A stretch of 43,379 nt of DNA. It comes from Candidatus Absconditabacterales bacterium. GTDB taxonomy: Bacteria; Patescibacteriota; Gracilibacteria; Absconditabacterales; Absconditicoccaceae. The DNA lies in assembly GCA_937958645.1 (NCBI GenBank), contig CALGNI010000043.1, forward strand, positions 1 to 43,379, given 5' to 3'. Shown here piece by piece: positions 1 to 9,401 of this stretch. Position 1 is the first letter of the stretch; every line of letters starts with the position of its first letter. The notes below the pieces were generated by a model. It searched no databases and was not told the DNA's origin. It worked only from the letters and a program-made list of their open reading frames with translations. Position numbers and translations under genes: made by a program.

Positions 1-142
1 TACAGAAGTTCGAAGAAAGTTCAAAAAAATGAATTGGCTTGTTTGCTATCATTTCCTCGAGGAGGCAATTCTTCACTGCTCGAAAAAAGATAAAAAAACA
101 ATCTTTCTATCTCTTTTCGAAGTAAATCATCACCTCCTTAAT
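1..142 (+). repeat. Structured leader repeat, copy 1
   Basis: This stretch recurs almost unchanged at 10616-10755 (a few substitutions and one indel), and both copies lie just upstream of a large gene. Visible structure: a palindrome TCCTCGAGGA, an SD-like AGGAGG (about 60-66), a 12-bp hairpin whose arms CGAAAAAAGATA and TATCTCTTTTCG flank an A/T-rich loop, and then ATCACCTCCTTAA, which resembles the 3' tail of 16S rRNA. AGGAGG can pair with CCTCCT to close the whole element. An ORF from ATG 29 runs through into the downstream gene, but in copy 2 the equivalent frame closes at a TAA, so I read the element as non-coding. It may begin before the window. Confidence 0.75.
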
Positions 143-163
143 TCCTTTGCATACAAAGAATTT

Positions 164-3100
164 ATGGCAAATCGTGCACCAAATAACCCTAACCAACCAA
201 CTAATCCAGAGAATCCTACTGGATCATCTTTTAATGTAAGTAAATCATTTCAAGAACTGGAGACTACCTTAAATGCTGGGAATCTTGCGTCGGAAATAAT
301 CGAAAAGAAAAAAGCATTATTTTTAGAATGACTTACTTCAAATATTTTTTCACATGCTACTTATCCTGAATTTAAGTCAGAGCAAGATGCAGCCTGAAAT
401 ACGGCATTAGAAATAAAAGATTATCATGCGCGACTTGCAACAAAAGATGCAGAATTTAAGAGGATTTATGATTCAGTTCAATCCTTAAATGCTGCCGGTT
501 TATCTCTTAGCGATGTTAATGCGGTTGGTCTTGGTAGTTTAGTTTCTTCTGCATCTCAAGAGGTGACTGTTAACAATACCAAATTAGTTTCACTCAAGAA
601 GCATTTGATCGACAAGTCATATAGATCTACGATCTGATGATATATTCAAACGATGAAACAAAAACTATGAGCCGATGTGATCTGAGCAGGAGAGTATGCA
701 AAAATGGAATCTTTTATTATGAAGTTTTTGGATCCAAGTACAGGTACGGTGACTTTGCCTTGAGACAAGAAAATTACTTTCAAATCAAAGGATCTTTCTT
801 TTCAGAAAGTAAATGGAAACAGTATTGCCAACTTGGATCAGTATAGTCTTTCAGGAGATACTTGATATGGCTGAAACCTCTTTGTACCACATTTTGTGAT
901 TGACGCTGAACGCACTGACCCAGAAATCGCTAAACTTCTGATGTCATGAAATGGTACTGTTGCTAATACTTGATCTACAGTGAATTTCACTGATAAGCAT
1001 CTAAAGTTTTTGCCCTATGTATTTATGAGTGCGGCATTAGGTGATGCAGCTGAAGCTACCAAAAAAATTAGAGCTTCGTTGGGATTAGCCCCGATACAGC
1101 TTGAGAGTTCTCAAGATTGAGTTGATCGTGAGATGGAGTGAATAGATACAGTTCCAAACCACAAAGAATTTGCAGAGAGATTTAATAATCTTTCTTGAGA
1201 TGCTTGAGTGAGATTTATAGACGGGAAACTAGATCCTCAAGAATCGTTTCTGTATTTTAATGATTTTGGGCAAGGAATTCATGATCTCCCTGGTGGTGGT
1301 AATAACCGAGTAAAGGCTTCTTTGGTTCAGGAGTGAGATAATATTAGAGTAACTCTACAAGATAATACCGATTTTGATATGACAGTGGGTAAGAAAAGTT
1401 TCACCTATCCTCTCAATGGATCAAGTATGGATTTTTTGATCGATAATCGAGGAGGAAGCGATAATATAATCAAAGCCAAACCAAGTGCCTCTCTCAAGGA
1501 TTTGACAGAATCATTATGATATCTTTGAGGATCAAATAATCTTTGATGATTTGATGATGAAGCTTTGCAAAGCGCACGGTCTGGATGACATGTATATAAT
1601 GGAGATGAAACAAGATCTCATGATGAGAGTATGAGAAATATTTCTGATATCACGTATTTATGATCCCCTTCATGAGGTAACGAGTATACCTTTTATAATG
1701 TAGATCAATGATCTGATTCAGTAACCGTGAGTTATAGTAATCGATCCAAAACCATGGATTATACTACCTTTGCCTTATTTGTTTTAGATAAAGGTTTATT
1801 GCCTTTTTCTGATCATGAGTATGAAAATGCAACCAAGAAGATTGAAGAAATTGAGCCTGGATCAGTCTATAAAAACGGATTTTGGAAACGAATTTCCATT
1901 TGATCAATCGGAGCAATGTTGAAGTGAATCCCTGATGCATTTATGGCTACGCTCAAAAAAGATGAAGAACTTAGAACTGCGGAAGCAGAAGTGTGGCTTT
2001 ATGAAAAACTATGATTTATCCCATGAGTAGATAAGTATGATGCACAGAAGAAATTAGATGGCTTGGTCTTATGAGAAATGGAACAAAGAAAGAATCAACT
2101 CTTGGGTATGGATGTCGAAGGTAACTCTGCTACCTCTGAGAAGAAAGAATGAATAGCTGAAGTTGATAAAGATTTTCAGAATCTTAATTTTGGAAATAAG
2201 TCACATATGCGTACCTTGTGAGGTGATTTTTTGTATGTGTTGGAGCTAAATGAACTTTATGAATGACCTCTATCGAAGTATTCATCTGAACATATGTGGG
2301 TGAAGAAATTGTTGTGACCAAAGCATTATGCTGCCTTTAGAAAAGAATATCACAAAGAATATGCTGCGATTAGAAATCTTCCTGAAGGATCTGCTGATAG
2401 AAGAGATGCATTGGTAAAAATGGAACTCAATTATATTGCTAAACACACCAAAGAAGATAAAGAGTTGCAAAGAGTGTATGGAACGAAGTTTTATAAAACG
2501 ATTGAGGATTATACAGAAGAGAAAATCGGTACTACTGCGAAAGGGGTGAAGGAACATTCAGTCAATTGGCCATTTTCTCAAGTATTTGGTGCAGCGAAAG
2601 CTTCATTAGGAAAACTTAGTTCTGCTAAGTTTATTGGATTTTTGGAGGTGGCTTTATCTAAAGTAGATACTAAAGCGCAAAGAGATTTGGTGAATAAGTT
2701 GATTTTGCAGTATTATGTTACATGAACAAATAGTAAAGCAATTAAAAATAATGCCGATAGACTTGAAGATATGGGGAGAAGATATGGTAATCCTTTGTTG
2801 AAGTTAGCGAATAATATTAATGCTTCCAGAATTATTGTTAATCTTGCTGATCAACTTACCAATCGTGGGAAAGCATTATCCAAGACCTTATCATACTGAG
2901 GGCCAACTCCCCAAAATGGGGAATTTATTGAAATGCATAATTATAGTTTAGGGGGAGAGGATGGTAAAGGATCTCATAAAGATAGATTGAAGCAAAGTGA
3001 ATCTTGGCGAAAGAAAAATGGAAAAACATTTACCAACGCTATATATTTCAATTCAACTGATATTTTCAAAAAAATAGCAAGCCTGAAATCTACATCAAGC

Positions 3101-3784
3101 ACTGATGAGGAAAAAACACAACTTCAAGACATCAAGTATTTTTATGAATTTGCTGTATTAGGAAATGATGGTCCTACTTTATGAGATAATGAAAGTGCAC
3201 ATCAAAGTTCACCGCTATATTCTGATAGTATTATGAATTTGACTGGTGGTGCTTTCAAAGATTTAATGTTCAAAGGGTTTAATAAGTCAAATTGAACCTT
3301 TAGTGATAGAAATACGAAGTTGTTGTGGAGTAATCTCTTGTCGAAAATCACTAACTTGGATGCTCAAATTTCTAGCTGATCCAAAAATGAAGAAGAACAT
3401 CTCTTGCACTTTGTTACCAAAAAATATATTGATTTCTTCCAAGGGGAAATGACTACATGAGATTTCAATTGATTTAAAAGAGCATTGAAAAAAGGAAATT
3501 GAGAGGGCGCAAAAATTGCTATTGAAAATACCGCCTTTAGAAAATGATATTACCAAGATGAGTCTATGGAGAAAACATTTTTAGCTTTTGCTGAATTTTT
3601 TAAGAAACATGCAAAAACAATAAATGAAAATTATGCTTCAGGTGGTATGATGACTTCAGTTTTTAATGATTGATGATCAAATTGATCTAAAAATACTAAA
3701 TGGGAAACAGAGATTAAGGATCGTGTGAGAAAATGAGTTAAAAGTGACGAAGACGATGAGTATGGAGATGAGACCTATTATTAG
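164..3784 (+). CDS. Large orphan cytoplasmic protein, 1206 aa
   Basis: A single frame with about 50 in-frame TGA (Gly) codons, closed by TAG. I do not recognise the family. The N-terminus is Asn/Pro-rich (MANRAPNNPNQPTNPENP) with no signal peptide or membrane segment. The body is mixed charged and helical, with Lys/Glu-rich stretches around residues 650-900, and the C-terminus is acidic (SDEDDEYGDETYY). ATG 164 is chosen because the upstream in-frame ATG at 29 lies within the leader repeat, whose second copy does not keep this frame open. A TACAAA box sits 6 nt before ATG 164 and no SD is present. A terminator follows the stop. In size and style it resembles the 769-aa protein at 35101, though I see no clear homology between them. 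Confidence 0.8.
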
Positions 3785-3812
3785 AAGACGTTTTTTTTGA
3801 CAAAAACACCCC

Positions 3813-3843
3813 AAATACCTATCATTAAGGTAGGTATTTTTCT
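3813..3843 (+). terminator. Rho-independent terminator after the 1206-aa gene
   Basis: Arms AAATACCT and AGGTATTT flank a short loop and are followed by a T run. It lies between the TAG at 3784 and the mscS-like start at 3859, so the two genes are separate transcripts. Confidence 0.75.
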
Positions 3844-3858
3844 CATAAATTTACAACA

Positions 3859-4851
3859 ATGAACAGACTCCATTCAAAATGAATTATCATACTATCAAGC
3901 TTGCTTATGGCTTGAGTTGCTTTTGCGCAAGAGGAAAGTTCTTGAGCTTCATCTTCGTGAGAGAGTTGAGGAACGATTTTTGGTCTTTGGGCAATTAGAG
4001 ATCTTCGAAGTTTTATTATCAAGTTGTGAATTGCGATTATCGTGACTGCAGTATTATTTTTGCTCTCTAGTTATTTTTCTAAATTTGTAGCTAAAAGAAT
4101 CCGTTCAAATAGTATCGGAGACGATGAATATACTCGTAAGGTGAGTGGATTGATCGGTGAAATTATCTTTTATACCTTGATTATCTTTTCTTTCTTGATT
4201 GGATTTATGATCATCGAGGTTGATTTTGCTCGAGTATTGTGAGGGATCTCGTTTGGTATCGGTTTTGCGTTCAAAGATATTCTTTGAAATCTTATTTCTG
4301 GTATCTTAGTATTGACCAATAAAGAGTTTAGACTCGGTGATATTATCGAGGTGGACTATCAAGATAAGACATATTTCTGAAGAATTGAAGAGATTACGAT
4401 TAGATATACGGTGATTAGAACCTTTGATCTGAGAAAAGTGATCGTGCCAAATCTCGACATGGTGATGAAGCCCGTAAGAACCTATGACGGTGAAGAATTG
4501 GTGAGACTGGAAACGCAATTGACTATTCATTATCAGACTAAGGTGGAACGAGGGCTATGAGTCATTAGGGATGCAGTGAATTCTCTAGGATTTGTGAAAG
4601 AAAAAGAGAGCACCAAAGTAATGTTAGAACAAATGGGTGACCATGGACTAGAGATCAGAGTGTACTTCTACATAGATCCTACCGCAGGAAAACTCATTCC
4701 CGTTGCCAAATCAGAAGTGAATGACGCGATCTATGCAGCCTTCAACAAAGAAAGCATCGTGATTCCATACCCACATAGTACTATCACCGTGGATCACAAT
4801 GATAAGAATTTGATTGGGACGATGTTGTATGTGGATAAGGAGACGAAATAG
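3859..4851 (+). CDS. MscS-family small-conductance mechanosensitive channel
   Basis: 330 aa. MscS channels open under membrane tension and release solutes during hypo-osmotic shock. An N-terminal signal-like hydrophobic stretch (residues 8-24, ending AFAQ) is followed by a Ser/Gly-rich linker, membrane segments near 52-75 and 96-118, and the Gly/Ala-rich pore helix at about 125-150 (GGISFGIGFAF, then GNLISGILVL). The next segment, EFRLGDIIEV, is the start of the MscS beta domain, and VPNLDM also fits the family. The length is typical of MscS (about 290-350 aa). Ten of about 26 glycines are TGA, including ones in the pore helix. Start ATG 3859 has no SD. Alternative: a paralogue of the YnaI/YbdG type. 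The family assignment is firm. Confidence 0.92.
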
Positions 4852-4852
4852 T

Positions 4853-5310
4853 AGACGAGTTGGGCAAGTTGGACAAGTTGGTCGAGTTAGGCAAGTTAAT
4901 TGCTTGCCAATAAGCTAGGACCGAAGGGACGAAGATTGTAGCTGCAAGAAATATATGCCGAAGGCAAGGGTAAATTAGATGAGTGGTATATTAGTATTTT
5001 AGTAAGTTAGTAGATTAGATGAATTGAAATACCGTCATCCCGAATGTAGGGACATAATTTCTTATGTCCTGAAACGAGGGATCTCGAGAGGCTTGATTTG
5101 AAGGGATTTAGTAAATTAGACGAGTTAGATAAATTAATTACTTGCCTATGAGCTAGGACCGAAGAGACGAAGTGAATAGATGCAAGGAATATATGCCGTA
5201 GGCAAGGGTAAATTAGAGGAGTTGATATTTAATGTATTTGTTCATTATCCTGAACGTAGGGGATAATTTCTTATGCCCTGAAATGAGGGATCTTGAGAGG
5301 GTTTTGTATA
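4853..5310. repeat. Two diverged copies of a ~240-bp non-coding direct repeat
   Basis: No gene is visible between 4852 and about 5540. Copy A (about 4887-5105) and copy B (about 5124-5300) share three blocks in order: a TTGCC-AGCTAGGACCGAAG block, a block ending ATATATGCCG-AGGCAAGGGTAAATTAGA, and a hairpin block whose arms (GGACATAA and TTATGTCC in copy A) precede GAGGGATCT-GAGAGG. The start of copy A (4853-4897) is built from 9-bp units like GAGTTGGGC and AAGTTGGAC, resembling the minisatellite at 14849-15066. GCCGAAGGC and GCCGTAGGC are small palindromes. This looks like decaying intergenic repeat material rather than a gene. Confidence 0.65.
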
Positions 5311-5389
5311 ATGAATTAAGGAAGCTCTGAAATAGCCTATATTTTAAGAAATAATTGCATTTCATAAACATGAGCAAAAAATGAATTGG

Positions 5390-5432
5390 TTTATTTCGAA
5401 GAAAGAATACCAAGAAGCTTGCTTCGACGGTA
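5390..5432 (+). repeat. Inverted partial copy of the 3' part of the 5617-6063 gene
   Basis: TTTATTTCGAAGAAAGAATA and the following bases to GCTTGCTTCG match, in opposite orientation, the part of the minus-strand gene that encodes FISKKEYQEACF (about 5670-5706). It is a short gene fragment, followed by TCCTCGAGGA, the same palindrome found in the leader repeats. The upstream AAAAAATGAATTGG also resembles the leader repeats. Confidence 0.6.
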
Positions 5433-5538
5433 TTCATTTAAGCTTCCTCGAGGAACCGTGAAAAATGAAATAATCGAAAATAATAAAAATTCTTTTCAAT
5501 TCTTTAATTTTTCAGAGGTTCCTTAATAATATGTTTTC

Positions 5539-5563
5539 AAAAAAAAATGAGCCCTTAGGGCTC
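5539..5563 (-). terminator. Terminator of the 5617-6063 gene
   Basis: A perfect stem GAGCCC-TTA-GGGCTC (5549-5563) is followed on the minus strand by a run of about ten T. It ends the transcript of the minus-strand gene upstream. Confidence 0.8.
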
Positions 5564-5616
5564 AAAACAAACTAAACTAGTTTGAACAATTATTTCTTTT
5601 TTTTCGATTGGAATGA

Positions 5617-6063
5617 TTACCGACGAAGCAAGCTTCGCGGTATCCTTGGTTGGAATTGTTTTTTATTTGCTACGAAGCAAGCTTCTTGGTATTCTTTCTT
5701 CGAAATAAAAAGAAATCTTTTGGTTGTGACATTTTTTACTTCTCTAATATCAGTCATATCAAAGGATAGAGTCGATGGATCAATTCCTTGCTCATAACAA
5801 TATGAGGTTACTAAGCTTGATGCCAAGTAATATGCTACATATTGACTATCATGACTTGTACCTACTGTTTGACTAAATAACAGTTGCACACCTTGCTGCT
5901 CACGCAATTTTTGTAAAGTAGTATTAATTTCCTCTTTATTTAATCCTATTTGTTTTTGTTTGTTAAACTTAACATTTAATGTTGAGCGATTTTTCATTCT
6001 AGACTTGAGTTCATTAATTCTCTCTTTTTTAGGTAATTTCCAAAATTCTTTTGTATAGTTCAT
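5617..6063 (-). CDS. Orphan 148-aa protein, no TGA codons
   Basis: I do not recognise this protein. It starts MNYTKEFWKLPKKERINEL, is basic and probably helical, has no signal or membrane segment, and ends in a basic tail (IPRSLLRR). All four glycines use GGN codons, unlike the surrounding genes, so it is open in both the standard code and code 25. The last 35 codons run through two CGAAGC/GCTTCG hairpin sequences, suggesting that the C-terminus was extended or replaced by a small repeat. A fragment of the same 3' region lies inverted at 5390-5432. A strong terminator follows. It could be a recently acquired gene. Confidence 0.7.
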   Translation of the reverse strand: MNYTKEFWKLPKKERINELKSRMKNRSTLNVKFNKQKQIGLNKEEINTTLQKLREQQGVQLLFSQTVGTSHDSQYVAYYLASSLVTSYCYEQGIDPSTLSFDMTDIREVKNVTTKRFLFISKKEYQEACFVANKKQFQPRIPRSLLRR

Positions 6064-6240
6064 TTCTTTTGTTTTTATGGTTATTAATTCATAAGCATAA
6101 TGTTCAAGATCGAATTAAAGTCAATATATTTTTTCAAATCTTTGGAAGAAAAATTTACAGTAGCACTCAAACACAAAAATGTAGCTTCGCTTGCTTTTGC
6201 CTTGAGGAGCTAGCGGATTTGAAAAATCTTTTTCTACTCC

Positions 6241-6267
6241 ATAGCACCCAGATCAACAAAGTGCTAA
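6241..6267 (+). promoter_or_regulatory. CIRCE operator 1 (HrcA site)
   Basis: ATAGCACCC, nine bases, then AAGTGCTAA. This matches the CIRCE consensus TTAGCACTC-N9-GAGTGCTAA at 15 of 18 arm positions with the exact 9-nt spacer. It lies immediately upstream of the dnaK -35 box. CIRCE is bound by the heat-shock repressor HrcA. No hrcA gene is visible in this window. Confidence 0.8.
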
Positions 6268-6274
6268 AAAAGTC

Positions 6275-6303
6275 TTGCATTTTATCCATAGCATGCGTAT
6301 ACT
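6275..6303 (+). promoter_or_regulatory. dnaK promoter
   Basis: TTGCAT (6275-6280), a 17-bp spacer and TATACT (6298-6303) form a good vegetative promoter. Transcription would start near 6310, giving a leader of about 64 nt before dnaK. The -10 box lies inside the second CIRCE-like element. Confidence 0.7.
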
Positions 6304-6314
6304 CTAGGTGCTAT
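6288..6314 (+). promoter_or_regulatory. CIRCE-like operator 2 over the -10 box
   Basis: ATAGCATGC, nine bases, then AGGTGCTAT. The arms match the CIRCE consensus at 12 of 18 positions, again with exactly nine bases between them. It overlaps the dnaK -10 box, where a bound repressor would block RNA polymerase. It is weaker than operator 1, and the claim rests mainly on the pairing and the spacing. Confidence 0.55.
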
Positions 6315-6373
6315 GTTTTTCTATGTAGCTAAGTGAGGCGATTTTGCCACGTATTTATTTGTTAAATATAACC

Positions 6374-8275
6374 ATGAGTAAGATTATTTGAATCGATTTA
6401 GGAACTACCAATTCTGCATTTGCACATATGGTAAGTGATAAATCAGAAATTATTGCTAATGCTGAAGGGCATAGAACTACTCCAAGTATCGTGTATATCA
6501 AAGGTGACGAACTGATCGTGGGGGAGTTGGCTAAAAGAAAAGCGATTCTTGAACCAAAGAATGTGGTGTATGAAGCGAAGAGATTTATCGGATCTAAATG
6601 GTCAGAGGTAAAGAAGGAAGCTCAGAAAATGCCATATGAGATGAAGGAAGGGAAAGATGGAGGTGTACTTATTGTCGTTGACGGTAAGGAATACAAGCCA
6701 GAACAGATTTCTGCGTTCGTGTTGCAAAAGATCAAAGCTGATGCTGAGAAGTTCTTAGGAACGCCTGTACATCATGCAGTGATTACGGTACCAGCGTATT
6801 TCAATGATAGTCAAAGAAATGCAACAAAAGCTGCTGGGGAAATCGCAGGTCTCAAGGTAGAACGTATTATCAATGAACCAACTGCAGCGGCGCTTGCATA
6901 CGGTGTTGATAAGTCAAAGGACAAAAAAGTTGCAGTATTTGATCTATGATGAGGTACTTTTGATGTAACTATCTTGGATATTGGTTCTGAAGGGACCTTC
7001 CAAGTGCTTAGTACTTCTGGTGATACACATCTAGGATGAGCTGATGTTGATCAAGTTTTGATTGACTGGTTGATTGCAGGATTCAAGACTAAAGAAGGTG
7101 TTGATCTCGCTGATAATCCAATGGCCTTACAAAGACTAAAGGATGAAGCAGAAAAAGCAAAGAAACAACTCTCACAAGCGGAAAGTGTGGATATCACTAT
7201 CCCATTTATCGCTCAAGATAGCTACGGACAACCAAAGAATTTGCAAGAAACTCTAAGTAGAGCGAAGTTCGAACAAATGGTAGGGTCAATCCTAGAAAAA
7301 ACAAAGAAACCTGTACAAAGTGCACTAAAAGATGCAAAACTTAATCCAGGAGATATCGAAGAAGTGATTTTGGTTGGGTGATCTACCAGAATACCCATGG
7401 TACAAAAGATCGTTTGAGATCTGTTTGGAAAAGATCCAAAAGCTACCGTAAATCCTGATGAAGCAGTGGCTAGTGGTGCCTCTATTCAATGAGGGATTAT
7501 CCAAGGTGATGTACAAGATATCTTGCTTCTTGACGTGACTCCATTGAGTCTTGGTGTAGAAGTAGAAGGTCATATGGTAGATGTAGTGATTCCTAGAAAT
7601 ACTACTATCCCAGCGAAGAAGACTAAGACCTATACCACAGCAGTTGATAACCAACCAGCAGTATCGATTCATGTGCTGCAAGGTGAAAGACCAATGGCTG
7701 CAGACAACAAGAAACTCGGAGAATTTAATCTTGATGGTATCCCACCACTTAGAAGAGGTGAGGCTCAGATCGAAGTAACTTTCGATATCGATGCTAATGG
7801 TATCTTAAATGTATCAGCTCAAGAAAAGACCACAGGAAAAGAACAAAAAGTAACGATACAGTGAGCGACAGGATTGTCTGATGAAGAAATTGAAAAAGCT
7901 CAAGCTGAAGCAGCAGAATTCGCTGAAGAAGATGCAAAAAAGAAAGAATTGATTGAACTGAAGAACAAAGCTGATTCTATGGGATATCAAATCACAAAAT
8001 TCCTAGACGAAGCGAAAGAACAAGAAGAAAAGAATCCAGAAGCGAAACTTGCAGATGAAGACAAGGAAAAATTGGAAGGGCTAGCAAAAGAAGCTATCGA
8101 TATGAAAGACAAAGAAGATGTAACCAAAGATGAACTCGAAAAAGTAACCAAAGAAATCGAAGAAGCTCTCAATGGTATGTATCAAAAATACGGAGGTCAG
8201 TGGAATAGCAACGCAGCTACAGACAATCCAGAATCTGATGTGATAGAAGCTGATGAGGTGATTGACGCGGAGTAG
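6374..8275 (+). CDS. dnaK: Chaperone DnaK (Hsp70)
   Basis: 633 aa, full length for the family. DnaK binds exposed hydrophobic segments of unfolded proteins in an ATP-driven cycle with DnaJ and GrpE, neither of which is in this window. The ATPase domain has [10 protein letters not shown] near the start, [40 protein letters not shown] (about 190-199, the first two G being TGA) and EEVILVGGSTRIP (about 330-342). The substrate domain begins [12 protein letters not shown], and the Lys/Glu-rich lid ends QKYGGQWN. Eight glycines are TGA. The ATG at 6374 gives the canonical MSKIIGIDLG start and has no SD. Expression is probably HrcA-controlled through the operators at 6241-6314. Confidence 0.98.
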
Positions 8276-8310
8276 AAGGAAGGTAGAATGAAGAAATAAG
8301 AATGAAGAAA

Positions 8311-8346
8311 AAAAAGCCTCTCAAGGAAATTTGAGGGCTTTTTTTG
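8311..8346. terminator. Bidirectional terminator between dnaK and the minus-strand operon
   Basis: AGCCTCTCAA-GGAAAT-TTGAGGGCT is followed by T7 on the plus strand and by T8-9 on the minus strand. It serves dnaK from one side and the 9235-8357 genes from the other. It is nearly identical to the terminator at 9343-9377. Confidence 0.85.
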
Positions 8347-8356
8347 ATTTAAAATG

Positions 8357-8491
8357 TTACTTTATAGCGTAGTGAATTTTCACTGATATTGCGATAATTA
8401 TAACCACAAGAATAATTGGAAACCAAAGATTCTTGAAGGAAAAAACTTTTTTCATAAAAGCCTTATCTGACTGTTTTTTTTCTGTATTCAT
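8357..8491 (-). CDS. Small single-pass membrane protein, 44 aa
   Basis: MNTEKKQSDKAFMKKVFSF is a charged N-terminal part, followed by one hydrophobic helix (about residues 22-37, FPIILVVIIIAISV) and a short tail. It ends in TAA just before the terminator. In length and layout it matches the 46-aa protein at 9402-9542 (charged Lys-rich head, then one membrane helix), and it occupies the same last place in the parallel mini-operon. No glycine is present. The function is unknown. Confidence 0.6.
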   Translation of the reverse strand: MNTEKKQSDKAFMKKVFSFKNLWFPIILVVIIIAISVKIHYAIK

Positions 8492-8506
8492 GATTCGATA
8501 TTTTTT

Positions 8507-8587
8507 TTAATATAATATTTCTCCAAGAAGTTTAGAGCTAGTATTGAGTAAAGAAGTAATAAGTAATTCAATTGTTTTTGATTTCAT
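8507..8587 (-). CDS. Very short ORF (26 aa), possibly a truncated relative of the 90-aa protein
   Basis: ATG at 8587 lies 3 nt after the stop of the 8591-9235 gene, giving MKSKTIELLITSLLNTSSKL and then LGEILY. The end resembles the segment VTLGEIF in the 90-aa protein that holds the matching position in the other mini-operon. It may be a real small peptide or the remnant of a truncated gene. The support is positional and weak. Confidence 0.35.
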   Translation of the reverse strand: MKSKTIELLITSLLNTSSKLLGEILY

Positions 8588-8590
8588 GAT

Positions 8591-9235
8591 TTATGGTTTT
8601 TTTGATAATTTTAGTGATTTTGTTGGTAGATAATATTGTGTATGAATTTTAGTGTCTTCGACAGCTTTATACCCATGTAGAATACTCTCAATGAGTTCCT
8701 TGAGAGACTTCTCGATGGAAGAATTTACTAATTCGGACATTGGTGTTTCTTCACACCCATGAAATGCTACTCTGCAAATATAGGCATTATCATGATTTTT
8801 CATGTCGAGTAATTGAAGGCCGTACTTTATTGGATCGTACTTCACAAAGCACTTCATCCATCGTATCAAGGTCGGACGAACCACGTAGTGACATGTTTTT
8901 AGTACTTCAACTATCTTTTCGAAAACTGTATCTAAGGTGTCTGGGTAAATACTTTTTTGACTTATCTGAAGTCCGTATAGATGCATTGGATTTGATGTTG
9001 CAGGATTGCCCCTCATTCCATAATTTGAATGATTGTCTTTTTCTGCACATCGATCAGCATGTTCAAACCATTTTTCGTCGGTGATTTCGCCTTCTATTGG
9101 AGCCAGATATAAGGCTTCAAGATCACTCTTATCGTTAATCTTTTCTAGGAGATGATCAATGCATGCTTGATCTCTTGCAATTTTTTGTAGTTCGACGATT
9201 GTTAAATCCTCCAAACGAGGAGCTATATTGTTCAT
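8591..9235 (-). CDS. Orphan protein (214 aa), paralogue of the 9899-10474 product
   Basis: No known family is recognised. It is soluble, without a signal peptide. It shares with the 191-aa protein an N-terminal ELT-IA pattern and a central block: EVLKTCHYVVRPTLIRWMKC here and EVIKTCPLDTVRSVLSFMLC there, each followed by FVK and later by Q-LL. The start at 9235 (MNNIAPRLEDLT) is preferred over the in-frame ATG at 9268 because the roughly 45 bases before it, including ACCTTAAAATA, align with those before the paralogue's ATG. All seven glycines use GGN, none TGA. It is first in a mini-operon with the 26-aa and 44-aa ORFs. Confidence 0.75.
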   Translation of the reverse strand: MNNIAPRLEDLTIVELQKIARDQACIDHLLEKINDKSDLEALYLAPIEGEITDEKWFEHADRCAEKDNHSNYGMRGNPATSNPMHLYGLQISQKSIYPDTLDTVFEKIVEVLKTCHYVVRPTLIRWMKCFVKYDPIKYGLQLLDMKNHDNAYICRVAFHGCEETPMSELVNSSIEKSLKELIESILHGYKAVEDTKIHTQYYLPTKSLKLSKKP

Positions 9236-9342
9236 AGTTAGTATTTTAAGGTTCACGAATATTGACATAATAGAGTTAATGTTTCTTATTGCAAGATGTT
9301 CTTCCGTTTACCAGCGTGTTTTTTGCGGATATATCTAAAAAT

Positions 9343-9377
9343 AAAAAAAGCCTCTCAAGGAAATCTTGAGGGCTTTT
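9343..9377 (-). terminator. Terminator of the upstream mini-operon
   Basis: AGCC-T-CTCAAG, loop GAAAT, CTTGAGGGCT, then T7 reading on the minus strand. It is almost identical in sequence to the hairpin at 8311-8346, supporting duplication of the operon together with its terminator. Confidence 0.8.
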
Positions 9378-9401
9378 GTAAATAACTATGATGTTTGAAT
9401 A

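Noticed and set aside
29-163. Upstream start of the 1206-aa gene at ATG 29
   Set aside because: The segment is the leader repeat. In the second copy the same frame has an indel and a TAA, so it is not conserved as protein.
6374-8275. dnaK as a gene broken into several pieces
   Set aside because: The breaks are all TGA codons at glycine positions. With code 25 the frame is continuous.
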